Positions 1-12,159 of a DNA stretch of 64,000 bases are shown in pieces (position 1 is the stretch's first letter; every line of letters starts with the position of its first letter). The position numbers and the translations under genes are program-made. The notes below the pieces were generated by a model that was given only the letters and a program-made list of their open reading frames with translations, made no database searches and was not told the origin of the DNA. Origin of the DNA: Gerris lacustris (lineage: Eukaryota > Arthropoda > Insecta > Hemiptera > Gerridae); contig OX578277.1 in the NCBI GenBank assembly GCA_951217055.1, forward strand, positions 107,822,514-107,886,513. The letters run 5' to 3'.

Positions 1-1020
1 AGTGTTGTGATAGTCAAAAAAAAAATAAATAAATAAGTAATTATATACCTAGTTTAGCCCGACATTTTTTTTTTTTGGCGTATAAAAAGACGTGCCCCCC
101 CAAGCCAAAGACGTAAAATTTAAGTATGCAAATAAGTAAGTATTTTAAATAAGTCAGTATCACTTAATAAATAAGTAATAATCTTCATAGTTTTGGCCGA
201 CATATTTTTTATTGGTGTTTAAAAAGAAGATGAAGAAAAAGAATAGAAGTAAGTTAAGTTATCAACCCGTTTAGGTTAAGGATCTATAAAATAGGGATGG
301 AGCTCCTGGGTAAAAAAGTGTCGTCTATTGAACTTGGAAAAATCTGCATAAAATTACTGTATGAACTTTTTAGTGGGACAAATTTCTTTCCGACTATTAT
401 CCATTGTTTATTTTGAATGAAAGGTTACAATATAACATTTTTAAATCAAGTTTTTAATTAAATGTTTCTTGTTTTAAGGGTTTTTATTTTAATCTAAAGT
501 TTTACTTTAATATATTAATTAAAAGAGTTAGAGCAGTCATTAGAATAGTTTTTAATTATCAAACAATTAATATTAAATTTGGGTTCAATTGTAGAATAAG
601 ATTTTAAAAATTGCAGATACCCGACCTTTTTTAAGCAAGGAAGACTTAAGAAGCAAAGACTGGACTATTATATACCCTACTATGTTAATTTTTAACCTAA
701 TACTATCAGCTAATTTCTATTAAACTCAAAACATTTGGCGTACGTATTTTTTTTTTTTTTTTTTTGTTAATTCGCATAACTAAAATATTCTTAAAATGTA
801 CCAATTTATTTTTCTGGCTACTAAAATAAGACATTAATCTATTATATAATGTACAACTTTTAATAATAAAATATTATTAGTATGTATATAATTTTGTTTA
901 AATAAAATACCCCGGTCTTCATGTCCCGTTCATAAAAAACTTAAATTTATTTGTATATAATAACACTTTAGGTGCTCTTAGAATAGGCTAAAAAGACGTT
1001 TTCTAGTAATGTAAACTATA
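1..1020. other. AT-rich stretch without recognisable feature
   Basis: Low-complexity AT-rich DNA with short poly-A and poly-T runs (for example 19-29, 66-77 and 747-766). I see no open frame of note, no repeat shared with the rest of the window and no RNA-like fold. Confidence 0.6.
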
Positions 1021-1024
1021 AAAA

Positions 1025-1087
1025 ATTTTTTCCGGGGGAGGACCCCCCTGAAAGAGAGCCCAGCAAAATTGGCTGGATCCGCCTTTG
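1025..1087. mobile_element. Fragment of a hAT-type element end
   Basis: The segment ends in GGCTGGATCCGCCTTTG, which resembles the reverse complement of the CAGTGGCGGATC-type ends seen complete at 62432-63732. A G-rich/C-rich pair (CCGGGGGAGGACCCCCC) sits just inside, as in the complete elements. No matching second end or target duplication was found, so this is probably a truncated relic. Confidence 0.35.
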
Positions 1088-1159
1088 ATATGAAGTTATT
1101 TAAGAACAAAGAAAACCAGACTGGTTAATTGTCTGTGATTTATGCTAAGCCCGCATTAC

Positions 1160-1233
1160 ACCCCCCCCCCCCCCCCCCCCGTATTTTTTTTTATCTGTGC
1201 CCCTCCCAAAAATAAATCCTGGGTGCGCCACTG
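1160..1233. mobile_element. Fragment of a hAT-type element end (CGCCACTG)
   Basis: It begins with a long poly-C run and finishes GGGTGCGCCACTG, the reverse complement of a CAGTGGCGCACCC end. Complete elements in this window show the same layout: a G or C homopolymer just inside a CAGTGGCG end. The partner end and an 8-bp duplication are not visible, so it is called a fragment. Confidence 0.4.
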
Positions 1234-1489
1234 CCTCCACTGCCTCGTAATGAACCAAACCGACAGCCACTATGGTGAAGCCAGCAAAATGGAATAATAT
1301 CCTCAACAAAAATCTATCCGTGAAAAAAGGACCATGTTCCAGACCCCCTCCTAAAAAAAATCAGTACATCAAAGATGTGACATCTACTTTTCGGCCAAGT
1401 CTGCTTTATTCCTCAATTAAAAACTGGCCAAGTGTTAAGCATTTACCCCCTCCTCTTTGATAAAATAATTTGAAAACATCCCAAATCCC

Positions 1490-1785
1490 CCCCCCCCTCC
1501 CAAATGAAAATATGACAAAACTGTACATAAGAACAATTACTGTACTCTTAAAGAGCTTGTCAACGATATGCATTATGAAGGGTATTTATTACTTTGACCT
1601 CGTATTCATTACTTGTATACCATACCCCTGTGTACCAAAGTTCAAGTAGACAGTGATTTTCCCCTTGCTTTGAAGGTCTAGTGTGCAAATTTTCATCGAG
1701 ATCGGACTAAAACTATAGATTTGTATATGGAATATACACTATACACACACACACAAACACATACGTTGACTTTTATATATATAGA
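1490..1785 (-). mobile_element. Helitron-like repeat unit, copy 1
   Basis: Read on the minus strand the unit starts TCTATATATATAAAAGTC with an A just outside, which is the usual 5' end of many non-autonomous arthropod Helitrons (insertion between A and T). A short CA/GT microsatellite follows, at 1744-1760 on the plus strand. The body, including the stretch around GTACCCCGTACCCC, recurs at about 1795-2050 and 3065-3384. The 3' end (hairpin plus CTRR) could not be placed, so the left boundary is approximate. Confidence 0.5.
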
Positions 1786-1794
1786 TATAATTTT

Positions 1795-3384
1795 CCATTT
1801 TACCCCCTCCTAAATAAAAATATGACAAAAATGTACATAATAATAATTACTTTTGTCTCAAAGAGCTTTTCAACGATATGCATCATGAAGGGTATCCATT
1901 ACTTTGACATTTGTACCCCGTACCCCTAAGTACCAAAATTTTAATTTCGTAATCTCATGTAGGCAGTGACCTTCATCTGGTTTTGAAGGCAAAGTGATTA
2001 AATATTCATCAAATTGGGATAAAACTGTTGATTTGTATAAAAGACACATTCATACAGACACTCATCTGGTTTTGAAGGCAAACTAAGTAAATATTCATCA
2101 AATTGGGATACAACTTTAGATTTGTATAAAAGACACCTTCATACAGACACTCATCTGGTTTTGAAGGCAAAGTGAGTAAATATTCATCAAATTGGGATAA
2201 AACTGTAGATTTGTATAAAAGACACCTTCATACAGACACTCATCTGGTTTTGAAGGCAAAGTGAGTAAATATTCATCAAATTGGGATAAACTGTAGATTT
2301 GTATAAAAGACACCTTCATACAGACACTCATCTGGTTTTGAAGGCAAAGTGAGTAAATATTCATCAAATTGGGATAAAACTGTAGATTTGTATAAAAGAC
2401 ACCTTCATACAGACACTCATCTGGTTTTGAAGGCAAAGTGAGTAAATATTCATCAAATTGGGATAAACTGTAGATTTGTATAAAAGACACCTTCATACAG
2501 ACACTCATCTGGTTTTGAAGGCAAAGTGAGTAAATATTCATCAAATTGGGATAAAACTGTAGATTTGTATAAAAGACACCTTCATACAGACACTCATCTG
2601 GTTTTGAAGGCAAAGTGAGTAAATATTCATCAAATTGGGATAAACTGTAGATTTGTATAAAAGACACGTTCACCTTCATACAGACACTCATCTGGTTTTG
2701 AAGGCAAAGTGAGTAAATATTCATCAAATTGGGATAAAACTGTAGATTTGTATAAAAGACACCTTCATACAGACACTCATCTGGTTTTGAAGGCAAAGTG
2801 AGTAAATATTCATCAAATTGGGATAAACTGTAGATTTGTATAAAAGACACCTTCATACAGACACTCATCTGGTTTTGAAGGCAAAGTGAGTAAATATTCA
2901 TCAAATTGGGATAAAACTGTAGATTTGTATAAAAGACACCTTCATACAGACACTCATCTGGTTTTGAAGGCAAAGTGAGTAAATATTCATCAAATTGGGA
3001 TAAACTGTAGATTTGTATAAAAGACACGTTCACCTTCATACAGACACTCTTCATTTTATAGAGCTATATTTTCCCCTCTCCTAAATTAAAATATGACACA
3101 ACTGTACATAACAACAACTACTGTACTCTTAAAGAGCTTTAGAATTATATGCAGCATGAAGGGTATTCATTAGTTTGACCCCGTATTCACTACTTGTACC
3201 CCGTACCCCTGTGTACCAAAATTTAAATTTCGGAAATTCATGTAGACAGTGATTTTCCCCTTGCTTTAAAGGTCAAGTGTGCAAATTTTCATCGAAATCG
3301 GATCAAAACTGTAGATTTGTATAAAGAACATATAAATATATAAATACACACACACACACATACGTTGACTTTTATATATATAGA
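1795..3384 (-). mobile_element. Helitron-like repeat with internal minisatellite
   Basis: This is the same unit as the preceding copy. Its 5' end lies at 3384 (minus strand TCTATATATATAAAAGTC, A outside) and its distal part is homologous to 1490-1750. Between the flanks an 88/89-bp sub-unit has expanded to about a dozen copies (separate entry). Minisatellite growth inside non-autonomous Helitrons is known in other animals. Classification rests on the 5' end only. Confidence 0.5.
1970..3050. repeat. 88/89-bp minisatellite, about 12 units, dimeric order
   Basis: Units read GACACTCATCTGGTTTTGAA and onward. Successive units alternate between GATAAAACTG (89 bp) and GATAAACTG (88 bp), giving a 177-bp dimer. 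177 is divisible by three, so a 312-codon frame stays open on the minus strand at 2116-3054. That frame repeats every 59 residues and is a by-product, not a gene. A variant carrying an inserted CGTTCAC occurs at about 2668 and again at about 3028, suggesting a further duplication of four units. Confidence 0.9.
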
Positions 3385-3399
3385 TAGATACATACGTAT

Positions 3400-4400
3400 A
3401 AAATAAATGGGAAGTTAGACATATTTATAATTTATCTTGAAAAAGTATAAAAATAAATATAGTAAGCAAGAAAGAAAGGATCGTTAGTCTGAATTAAAGA
3501 AAGGATAGGTAGAAAGAAAAATAAATACAGGATGTAAGTTCGCAGGATCTTAAAATATTCTTTTGTGTTTTATTTTGTTGTTGTTTTTTTTACCCCGTGG
3601 CGTGTCCGTTTTCGATTATTTTCGTCGTTAGGTCGGTGTAGTGGCCACACCCTACTGAGGCCAAGGTTATCAACGTACTAAAGTAGGCGGTTTAGAATTG
3701 CTAACATATCCCCCCCCCCCCCCCCCCCAAAAAAAAAAAATAATAATGATGAAAATAAGAATATAAGATCCTGATCCAAAGAAATAAAAAAAGAAAAAAA
3801 TCAGAACAAGTTTGGTTTGGTTGAGGGGCTGTGACTGGTGGTACCAATGAAGAAGTGATTCTTTAGAAGCGTAACTAAGGACTTTGCGTAGGGTTGCAAG
3901 GTACATCTAAGTCCCAAGTTGCATTTTTTAAGTCCCAAGGACTTCAGCATTTCTATTAGCATCCCGATGCAACTTATCTCAATCTACTAAGTTGTAGAAG
4001 AAGGTACCACGGCGTGGGCTAACTTGCTCAAACAACAATAAAGATTAAATACTTCAGATAAGGAAAAAAAGGCTTGAACTTAATTAAAGAATAGTGAGAA
4101 AAAAAACTTATATTATCTTTAATCTTGGCGCACATTTTTGATGTTTTCGTTTCATGATAACTTGTTTATTTATTATATTAAGTGTTAATTTGTGATAATT
4201 AATCTTTTTTTCTTATTCAGCATGTCCTGATGATGAAAAATTTGCTTATTTGTAGGTGTTCGATAAAAATCTTTTACAACACATTTGAATAATCTAATAT
4301 AAATTTATTGACTACTCTTTTATTTGTATTTCATTTGTAATTGTCCAGTTTTCGAATGAGGTATATAAAGCACCAGTATTGTGTACAGTCCCATAGGAGT
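3400..4400. other. Unclassified intergenic stretch
   Basis: Mixed AT-rich sequence with a poly-C/poly-A junction at 3711-3740. The 78-codon minus frame at 3670-3906 reads through these homopolymers (poly-Gly and poly-Phe) and is not credible. No shared repeat was recognised. Confidence 0.5.
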
Positions 4401-4404
4401 TAGC

Positions 4405-4468
4405 AGCCGTACGGCAAAAAACCGTACGGCAAAAAACCGTACGGTAAAAAACCGTACGGCAAAAATCC
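4405..4468. repeat. Four 15-bp units with palindromic CCGTACGG
   Basis: CCGTACGG occurs at 4407, 4422, 4437 and 4452, spaced exactly 15 bp apart by A-rich linkers. The same self-complementary word recurs near 5168 and 5362, at the edges of a GC-richer block, so this may be one end of a larger element. Confidence 0.8.
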
Positions 4469-5159
4469 GAATTGGCATGTTGTTCACACTATCCGGTTTG
4501 TCCACGGCTTTTTTCCAATCAGAAGGTTTTTAAAAACAAATTATTGCATTATAGTTGCATTATCGTCACAAAAAGAGAAGCCATAAACATAATTTATATA
4601 TGGTCGGAACGGAACCGCAGTATTATTTCATGAACCGATCTTTTATGTTAAAAGATTTAACATAAACAATTTTTTTTTACTGTATTTATAAACATATTAT
4701 AAAATAGCGTATTCATCATACTAATGAAAGATATAGATTATAAATTAATTATAAATATAAAATACGATTTTGTTAGTGTTGTAATAAAATTAAAATAATA
4801 ATTTGACGTTTATAATTATCTCTGTATATTTGAATCTACATCCTAATATAATTAGTATACTAAATAGAATTGTTATAATATTGTTTCTGTTATTTTAGGC
4901 CTGATACCCAGGCTGGGGCGTAATATCTGGCTGCAATTATACACAAACTTCATTCCAAGCATTTTTCTTTGCATTTCTGTCTTTGTATAAATCAAGATAT
5001 TAGTTCCACAGCACTGGTCTATTTTGGACAAGGGTATTTAACACTTCTGCATCAATCTCTTCCATTGTTAATTATTAAAAAAAAAAAAGTAATAATATTA
5101 TTAATATTTAAGTAAATTAACAGAACTGTAGAGAAACGTACAGAGTAAAACCTGGCGAG

Positions 5160-5390
5160 AAACTGGCCGTACGGCTAAAAGCCGTCCAATGTGAAAGCCT
5201 GCATTTGATCAAATAGACTACTGGGTCCACGGCGGCTATTCGGTCGCCGTGAGTTTAGTGGTTGAGGACGGCTGCTACACGGCGGCCGTAAGGCTTTTTG
5301 CCGTCGCCGTGTAATGTGAAAGTGTCCGTCTCCTTCTTTACTCCACTAAAAAAATTTCGCCGTACGGCCAGAACCGTATAGTGTAAAACA
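5160..5390. repeat. GC-rich self-complementary block with CGTACG edges
   Basis: The block is bounded by GGCCGTACGGCT at about 5167 and CGCCGTACGGCC at about 5360. It contains several CACGGCGGC/GCCGTCGCC words that can pair with one another, and the word AATGTGAAAG appears twice. It looks like a mobile-element end cluster but has no clear target duplication. Confidence 0.45.
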
Positions 5391-5822
5391 GCACTTACGT
5401 GGGTTAATGGGAAGGACAGAATTTATATAAGAAAAGAAAAAGTTCCAGATCCCCTCCTAAAAAAGTCAGCATATCATCATTTAGATACTGGCCAAGTGTT
5501 AAGCAATAAAACTAAATAAGTACCTAGCCTTGCTCATGATAGTATAGAATTGAAGTGAGATTATGGACTAAACAAAGACTAGACTTATCCACAAAGTAGG
5601 TATCGCTACTTTGATGAGGCTAATTTTTTTTTGGTGATGGTGTGGAACTTGGCCCTTTTTACTGGTCTTATATTACTTTGCTTTGTAAGTTTCATCGCAC
5701 GTTTCCGTTACCCCAATTTTGAACCATTTCCCGTCTTTCAATTTTTCCCAAATTTTGCACATGGAAACAATTGAGGTAAAGAATACAGAAAAAATCACAG
5801 GGAAGTACTTGCGTCCAAGTAC

Positions 5823-6697
5823 TTTTTAGGGTTTTGTAGATGATTAAGCATACCCGTTATGAAATAATGAATTTTTTTTTCTTCGATCTCAAGGGTCAGG
5901 GTTCGATCCCCCGGGGGGTCACAATGTTTTTCATCAGTAATAACGACTAGATAAATTACATTTGTTCAGAACATTTTCATCGCTCCACCATAAGGTATAG
6001 CCATGAATTATTTTGAAATTTTTGGACCAGCCGTTATTCAGTGTTGGGGGGGGAATGTTTTTTGGGGTATATTTTGACTTATAAAACCAATAAAGAATGA
6101 AAAATTTAAAAAAGCAAATATATATTTTTATCCGACACTTCAGCAGCTTTCATTTGATACCCCAATCAAAATTTAAAAAAAATAAAAGTTTGGGCGCACT
6201 TCAAATTTTCGCGATCAAAATTGGTAATTTTTATAAACTAGAAATGAACTCCCGGAAATATCATCGCCCCACAATAAGGATTTAGCATGAATTATTTCAA
6301 AATTTTAGGACCAGCCGTTATACAGTGGTTGGGGGGGGGGAATATTTTTTGGGTATATTTTGATTTTTTTACCCAACAAGGAATGCAAAATTTAAAAAAG
6401 CATATAATATATATATGCGTCCTACTCTTCAGCAGCTTTCATTTGATACCCCACTCGAAAATTAAAAATAATATAAATTTTTGAGTTTACCACATTTTTG
6501 CGAATTGCGCATGCGCATATTAAATGTTTAACTTCTGTATATTTTTCCTTTGGTTGGGTCAAAAAGTTGCACCAGTGTTTCAAATTTCATCACTTTAGCT
6601 TAAACGGTTCAGGCCCTATGAACCAAAGAGCGACGGACGGACGGACACATCACCCTCGGTATAAGGGTTTTGAGAAGTATCTACAAAACCCTAAAAA
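5823..6697. mobile_element. Inverted-end element with tandem core (family E)
   Basis: A 19-bp perfect terminal inverted repeat joins 5823-5841 (TTTTTAGGGTTTTGTAGAT) to 6679-6697. The inside holds two diverged tandem copies of about 280 bp (from about 5981 and about 6262), each with CATGAATTATTT, GACCAGCCGTTAT and a G run. A CGGACGGACGGACA tract lies near the right end. The layout matches the common arthropod repeats ending AGGGTTCCGTA and TACGGAACCCT. A B-box-like GGTTCGATCCC lies at about 5899. Open frames here are short and repeat-derived. Confidence 0.65.
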
Positions 6698-6810
6698 AGA
6701 AAATCGTTGAAAATAAGACCAGTATTTTAAAATGGTATTTTTATATTAATTATCTATTAGGTTTTTGCTGAGAATTATACCTTACAACACCCAGAAATTA
6801 TTCAAAATAG

Positions 6811-7376
6811 ACTTCCTCCCATCCTATCCACGTACATTATTGATTTTATGCTTTTACAAGCATAATACATTGTCTAAGTGGTTTAATTGTTTCCCCCGTT
6901 TTTATAATCTGTCAAAATTGTTTTGATTTTTACTCGAAATAAAGTATTAATTTACCAAAAGTTAAAGAGCGCAGCCGGTTCAAATTAATCTGGGGCTATC
7001 TAGAGGATACTTTTGATAAACTATAAAAGTTTCATTCAAATCAGTAGTACTTTTGAAGCTATAGGTGTAAATAAATGTATGTTTGTGCGCATGTGGAAGA
7101 GAAACAAATAGGCGTAGAAGGTTGAAACTTATATGGGACCAACAATAGGCTAATTATGACCTACCACTCAAATTTCATTAAAATTGGACGTGTAGTTTTT
7201 AAGATATGTTGGTTGGCAAAAATTGAACGACATACCGACGACAGGGAACCAGAACAGTTCCCTAATGTCTGAAACGGATTTCTGTCTTGCAATTTTTGAA
7301 ATAGGAGCCCTAAAATTTTTTCATTCTTCAGAACAATCACATAGCTTCCGTTACCTTCGGTAAGCTCGGAAGCAAA
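6811..7376 (+). mobile_element. Repeat family A, copy at 6.8-7.4 kb
   Basis: Family A is a non-autonomous element of about 780 bp when complete. It starts CTGCCAATTGGTGTGGCAC and ends in a hairpin, CTTCCGTTACCTTCGG then TAAGCTCGGAAGC, followed by A residues. Inside are GAAACTTATATGGGACCAAC and GAAACGGATTTCTGTC. This copy lacks the first few bases but keeps the 3' hairpin. It has no inverted ends. The hairpin-ended layout recalls Helitron relatives, but that assignment is uncertain. Confidence 0.8.
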
Positions 7377-7742
7377 AATATATTTCCCCTTAGATATACA
7401 AGAAAGAAGTTATTAAGATTAGATTTTACATAAAAAATGCTATATTTGTGTATTGAGTAGTTCTTTGAAATTCTAAGACATCTTAGAGGTCTAATTTCCT
7501 ATTTTTTGGCACGAGTGCAGCTCATAATTATCAACATCAAATATATGATCAGCTTCTAGTTTACCTATTGTGTTTGTTTGTGGCTAGTAGTCGTCAAAAT
7601 CATCTTTAAAGGCTAATTAAAGCTCTTTAACTTTGTTACCCACCCAAATTTTTTTATTTATCTTTATTTTATTATTAAATCCAAGTGAACTTTCTTTTGA
7701 TCAAAATTTATTTGATTAAAGGTTACTTTGACTTACTAGATA

Positions 7743-7813
7743 GTTAGACTAAGGGATATTGTCATTTTTATTTACAAATGTGATATTCCTTTATCCTAAA
7801 GGAATATTTGAAC
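7743..7813. mobile_element. Fragment of foldback family M
   Basis: The words AGACTAAGGGATATT, AAATGTGATATTCC and TCCTAAAGGAATAT match the foldback element around 62.25-62.43 kb, which hosts a hAT insertion. Only part of the element is present here. Confidence 0.55.
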
Positions 7814-7919
7814 AATCCCCAGTTAAGATTGTCAATTAATTTGAAAAAAATTTCAAACACAACAATGTAAACAAACGGTTGGTAATTGGTAACCAAGTAA
7901 AATCTTGTCACATCCGACC

Positions 7920-7965
7920 TTTTTTACTTTGTTACCCAACTTAAGGTGGGTAACAAAGTAAAAAA
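7920..7965. repeat. 19-bp perfect inverted repeat
   Basis: The left arm at 7920-7938 (TTTTTTACTTTGTTACCCA) pairs perfectly with 7947-7965 across an 8-bp loop. The word CTTTGTTACCCA also occurs at about 7632. It is either a small foldback element or a structured site of unknown role. Confidence 0.85.
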
Positions 7966-7989
7966 GTACCCCAATACTATCCCGCTGGA

Positions 7990-8840
7990 TAGTGAGACAT
8001 ATGGTTAAATTGTTATTATATTGATTTATGTGGATTAAAACAAAATACAACATAAGTTATAATAATAAAATAGCTTATGGGGACAAATCCATAACAACAC
8101 ACTAAAAACACCGGATATTTCTGATTTTATTATTTTAACATTGAAACTCGTAAAAAACTGGACAATTTTTAATTGAAAATAATACAAAAATGTTTTCAAT
8201 GTTAAATGTTACCTGGAATTTATATTTCAGTATTTACATAAAAACGAATATTATTTAAACTTAAAACAAAAAATATTTTTTATTTATAGGTATTATTTTT
8301 TCTAAAAAATAATGGCAATCGTGTTTTAACTTCAGTTTGCAATATGAAATTTAAAAATAAAAAATAATGAAATATTGATAAAAAACGAAAAGAATAATAC
8401 AATGATATTTTTTCAAGTCAAAATACACAATTAATAATATGTCCACTAACATAAAAAAGTAATATCTCCAAAAGTAATGATTGTTATTACTTTATATTTT
8501 TAATTCATCAATGTTTAATTTGTTACTCCCCCCCCCCTTGATTCCAGAGCATTTGCTCAAGAATTTATTGGTTTTAAAATGAATAATTAAAAAGGGGAAT
8601 TTGTTATTCAAATAATTTTAACTTCCATTAACAAATACATTTGATATTTAATTGACCTTTCCTCTGATGACCTCTGAATATTTCTATGATTATTCAAATT
8701 TACTCTAATAATAATAATAATAATTATTATAAAATTAAAAATTAAAACATAAAAATCATATGCAATTAATAATATGTTATATTTTTTTATGCAATTTATT
8801 TTTTGTACATCCTTAATAATTTTCGACGTAATAAACTTTA
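7990..8840. other. AT-rich stretch without recognisable feature
   Basis: Very AT-rich with a poly-C run at about 8527 and an ATA/AAT microsatellite at about 8706-8722. I saw no credible open frame and no repeat shared with the rest of the window. Confidence 0.5.
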
Positions 8841-8845
8841 ATAAA

Positions 8846-9584
8846 CAGGTCAAGTGTGTGCTGGTCAGCACACAGCGAGGGTCCGTAGGCCACACTGTAT
8901 TGTATAGTGTTTAACTGTAAAGTGTATTAACAGTGTTTTTTTTTTAAATGCTAAAAAGCTTACTTTGAACTATCCTAAGGGTCTGATATTCTCAAAACAC
9001 ATAAACAAACTTCTGATGAAATATTTTTTTTGCCACTGAACCGGACTACAACCATATAAATACATCGAAAAGACCATAATTATAAAATAAAAACGTATTT
9101 TGTCAATAAAAAATAAAATAATATTTTTTTCGAAATTTCCAAAAGGTAGTATCTTTACTTTTGGTCGGAGAATGTTCAGGAATTTTTTCAGATTTTTTGC
9201 ACTTCACATTAGTGAGATAGAGGGGCGGGGGACACGTTTCACACCCACTTCAAACTTGCCTACGCTCGCCCTATCAAAGTTATTACAAAATAATTATATA
9301 TTTTTGTAATCAGCTCGACTTACCCTTTCATATTATGCCCCTCACGGTGTCGAAAAAAAATAAAGAAATGTTAACCCTTAAGATTTTTTACCCTAATTTT
9401 GTGTAAAAATATTTTTTTTAAGTCGCTATATTTTTAAAATATGTGGGTAGGTACAAGACACATACATGCCAAATTTCAAAGTGATCGGACGAAAGGTGTA
9501 GCCGTGAGAGCCAGGCGACCGGACGGACGGACAGACACACGCAGGAAAATATAAGGGTCCTTGGTTTTGCCTACGGACCCTAAA
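8846..9584. mobile_element. Repeat family D, copy 1
   Basis: The first half matches 41109-41590 closely (shared words include GGGTCCGTAGGCCACACTG and CCGGACTACAACCATATAAA). Within it a 13-bp perfect inverted repeat, AGGGTCCGTAGGC at 8878-8890 and its complement at 9569-9581, resembles the AGGGTTCCGTA-ended arthropod elements, and a CGGACGGACGGACAGAC tract precedes the right end. Homology between the two copies begins about 30 bp left of that inverted repeat, so the true left border may lie outside it. Confidence 0.65.
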
Positions 9585-9660
9585 AAGGTAGTTATATACA
9601 TAAATATAATTTCGAATCTTTCTCCTGATAGCTTTTTAACGTTTTTACCATCATAATTGT

Positions 9661-9768
9661 TTTGCTTCCGAGCTTACCTCTGGTAATGGAAGCTATGTGA
9701 TCGTTCTGAAGAACGAACATTTTGTTTGTATATCTTCGATTTCAATAATTCCAAGACAGAAATCCGTT
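9661..9768 (-). mobile_element. Repeat family A fragment (3' end only)
   Basis: In reverse orientation it carries the terminal hairpin (TTGCTTCCGAGCTTACC then GGTAATGGAAGC) and AGACAGAAATCCGTT, after which the match stops. The hairpin stem carries changes relative to other copies. Confidence 0.75.
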
Positions 9769-9769
9769 A

Positions 9770-11447
9770 ATTTATTCACAATATTTTCCCTCCTTTTGAA
9801 GCTCAATATACGTTTGTACTTGAATTGTTACTAAAGTAAATTCATTCTTTAATCAAATTTAAATTCAAATTCTTCTAGAAAACAAATAATTCTAAAGATC
9901 ATTTGAAACACTGTTTACTTGTTCTGCTCAGTGGTAATTGAAACAATCCTGTTTCATTCCTCCTTTTCGTTACTGAAACACTAAGAAGGGCTTCAAGAGG
10001 GTGAATAAGCTAATAAAAGAATTGAGATAATAACTTAGTTAGAAATTATACTTGTAACAGTAAACCAACATCGTCGGCAATTGTTCGTAAAAAAAAATAA
10101 ATAAAAAAATGGAGGGTAAAGAAAAACTGGTGGAGGGGGTGGGGAAGAGTAAGGGAAAATGAGGGAAAAGAAAAAGCGAGTTTCCCGAGGTTTTAAATCA
10201 GCGCCTGTTTTCAAAAGAGGTTTTTTCATACCGGTAAATCATCACTGTAGGAGGTTCCCTCCGTGACCATTATTACCACAGAATAGGCTCATAACATTTT
10301 TTTTTTTTTTTTTTTTACCCTTTCATTTGCAATAGTAAAAGAAGAACTACTCACGAAAAAAGGAAAAAAAATGAGAAAAGAGAGAGGATTTGGGAATGAA
10401 AAGGGACTGAGAATAACGAAGACTCGGACCGGGAAATGAGGAAAAATTCCCCCTTACCCCCTTATTTTCACAGAAAACGTTTACAAAGGGTGGATCTAAA
10501 CAAGACTTCAATAGAAGCCGACCGGGACAATAAGTTACCGGGGGTGAAGTTATAAGCAGTGGGACTTAGTTCACTAAGTAAAGATCCCTAGAGGATAGTA
10601 TCGGAACAAAACCACCAGGGGGATATAAACTTGACGACTTGAAGTGTAAAATTACAACAATGACCAGCCCGGTCAGTAGAATCTGAAACATCGAAACACA
10701 GATACCCTCTAACTAGTAATGAGAAAATGTCCGATCCTTGTTTTCAGTCTGCGACCTTAAAGGTCAAAGGTCAACAAGAGAGCTTCTCCTGTTTGAACAG
10801 TCAACTTGGTTTAACAAGTTTTCAGCATTGACGTCCCAAAATCCCGCGAGTTGTCCCCCTTAAACTCCCCCCCCCCCCCTTCCCTCTTCTATTCAAAACG
10901 AATTGATACCAAACTAAGTGCAATTTGTCTAATATATCATACGAATAATCCCTTATTTGTCATTGAAATAGAATATTAATCCAAATTACAAAGTTCCAAG
11001 ACATTTCTAAAAGTTAGAATCTAAATAATTATAATACTAGAGTGATTAGATGCGATTTCGTTGGTATATTACGTGAAACTAATATCTTTCCTAATATGAA
11101 ACAAAACTTTTTATATGAAAACCATATAATTTTAATAAAGAATATACAGATTGACCAACGATAAAATGTCATATCGAAACTGATGGTTCTATGGGTCAAT
11201 TGCAACATAATAATGACGAGTAAGCGTAAGCATATGCCTATTTCTCAATGGATATTTAAGTATCGATTTATTTCTTACCGATCGAGTTATATCTTTACTA
11301 CAGACCGGTCTAAAAAAAAATAGACCTACATCTACTAGAGGAAACCGTCTTTAAAGTTTGTGAATCTCAACATTTTAATCCTATCGCAGGAATTATTTTG
11401 AACGGGAATTACAGTTTGAGTCTTTATTATATCGCTTTAGAACTATA
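9770..11447. other. Higher-complexity non-repetitive stretch
   Basis: Purine-rich tracts occur at about 10087-10185 and 10335-10450. Between about 10200 and 10870 the sequence is less AT-biased and unlike any repeat here. No open frame or splice-site arrangement could be supported. It could be single-copy intron or intergenic DNA. Confidence 0.4.
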
Positions 11448-12152
11448 ACCTCTCTCCACCTCTAATCACTTCTAATTACCTCTAACCACATCAAACCACA
11501 TCTCTTCACCTCTAACCAACTCTAACCACCTCTAAATACCTCTAACCACCTCTAACCACCTCTAATCAACTCTAACCAACTCTAAATACCTCTAATCACC
11601 TCTAACCAACTCTAAATACCTCTAACCAACTCTAACCACCTCTAATCACTTCTAATTACCTCTAATGACCTCTAACCACATCTAATCACCTCTAACCACC
11701 TCTAAACACCTCTAACCACCTCTAATCACTTCTAATTACCTCTAACCACCTCTAATCACTTCTAATTACCTCTATCCACCTCTAACCACATCTAATCACC
11801 TCTAACCACCTATAATCACCTCTAACCACCTCTAATCACTTCTAATTACCTCTAACCACCTCTAATCACTTCTAATTACCTCTAACCACATCTAATCACC
11901 TCTAACCACCTCTAATCACCTCTAACCACCTCTAATCACTTCTAATTACCTCTAACCACCTCTAAATACCTCTAACCACCTCTAACCACATCTAATCACC
12001 TCTAACCACCTCTAATCACCTCTAACCACCTCTAATCACTTCAAATTACCTCTAACCACCTCTAAATACCTCTAACCACCTCTAAACACCTCTAACCACC
12101 TCTAACCACCACTAATCACCTCTAACAACCTCTAATCACCTCTAACCACCTG
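11448..12152. repeat. Decamer array (CACCTCTAAC)n
   Basis: About 70 head-to-tail units of ten bases with common variants CACCTCTAAT, CACTTCTAAT, TACCTCTAAC and CACATCTAAC. The variants recur in blocks (for example ATCACTTCTAATTACC), so longer higher-order units have also been copied. The complementary strand reads TTAGAGGTGG, which is similar to but not the same as the insect telomere repeat TTAGG. Confidence 0.95.
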
Positions 12153-12159
12153 TAACTAC

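Noticed and set aside
2116..3054. 312-codon open frame on the minus strand
   Set aside because: Explained by a 177-bp dimeric minisatellite. It has no non-repetitive protein segment.
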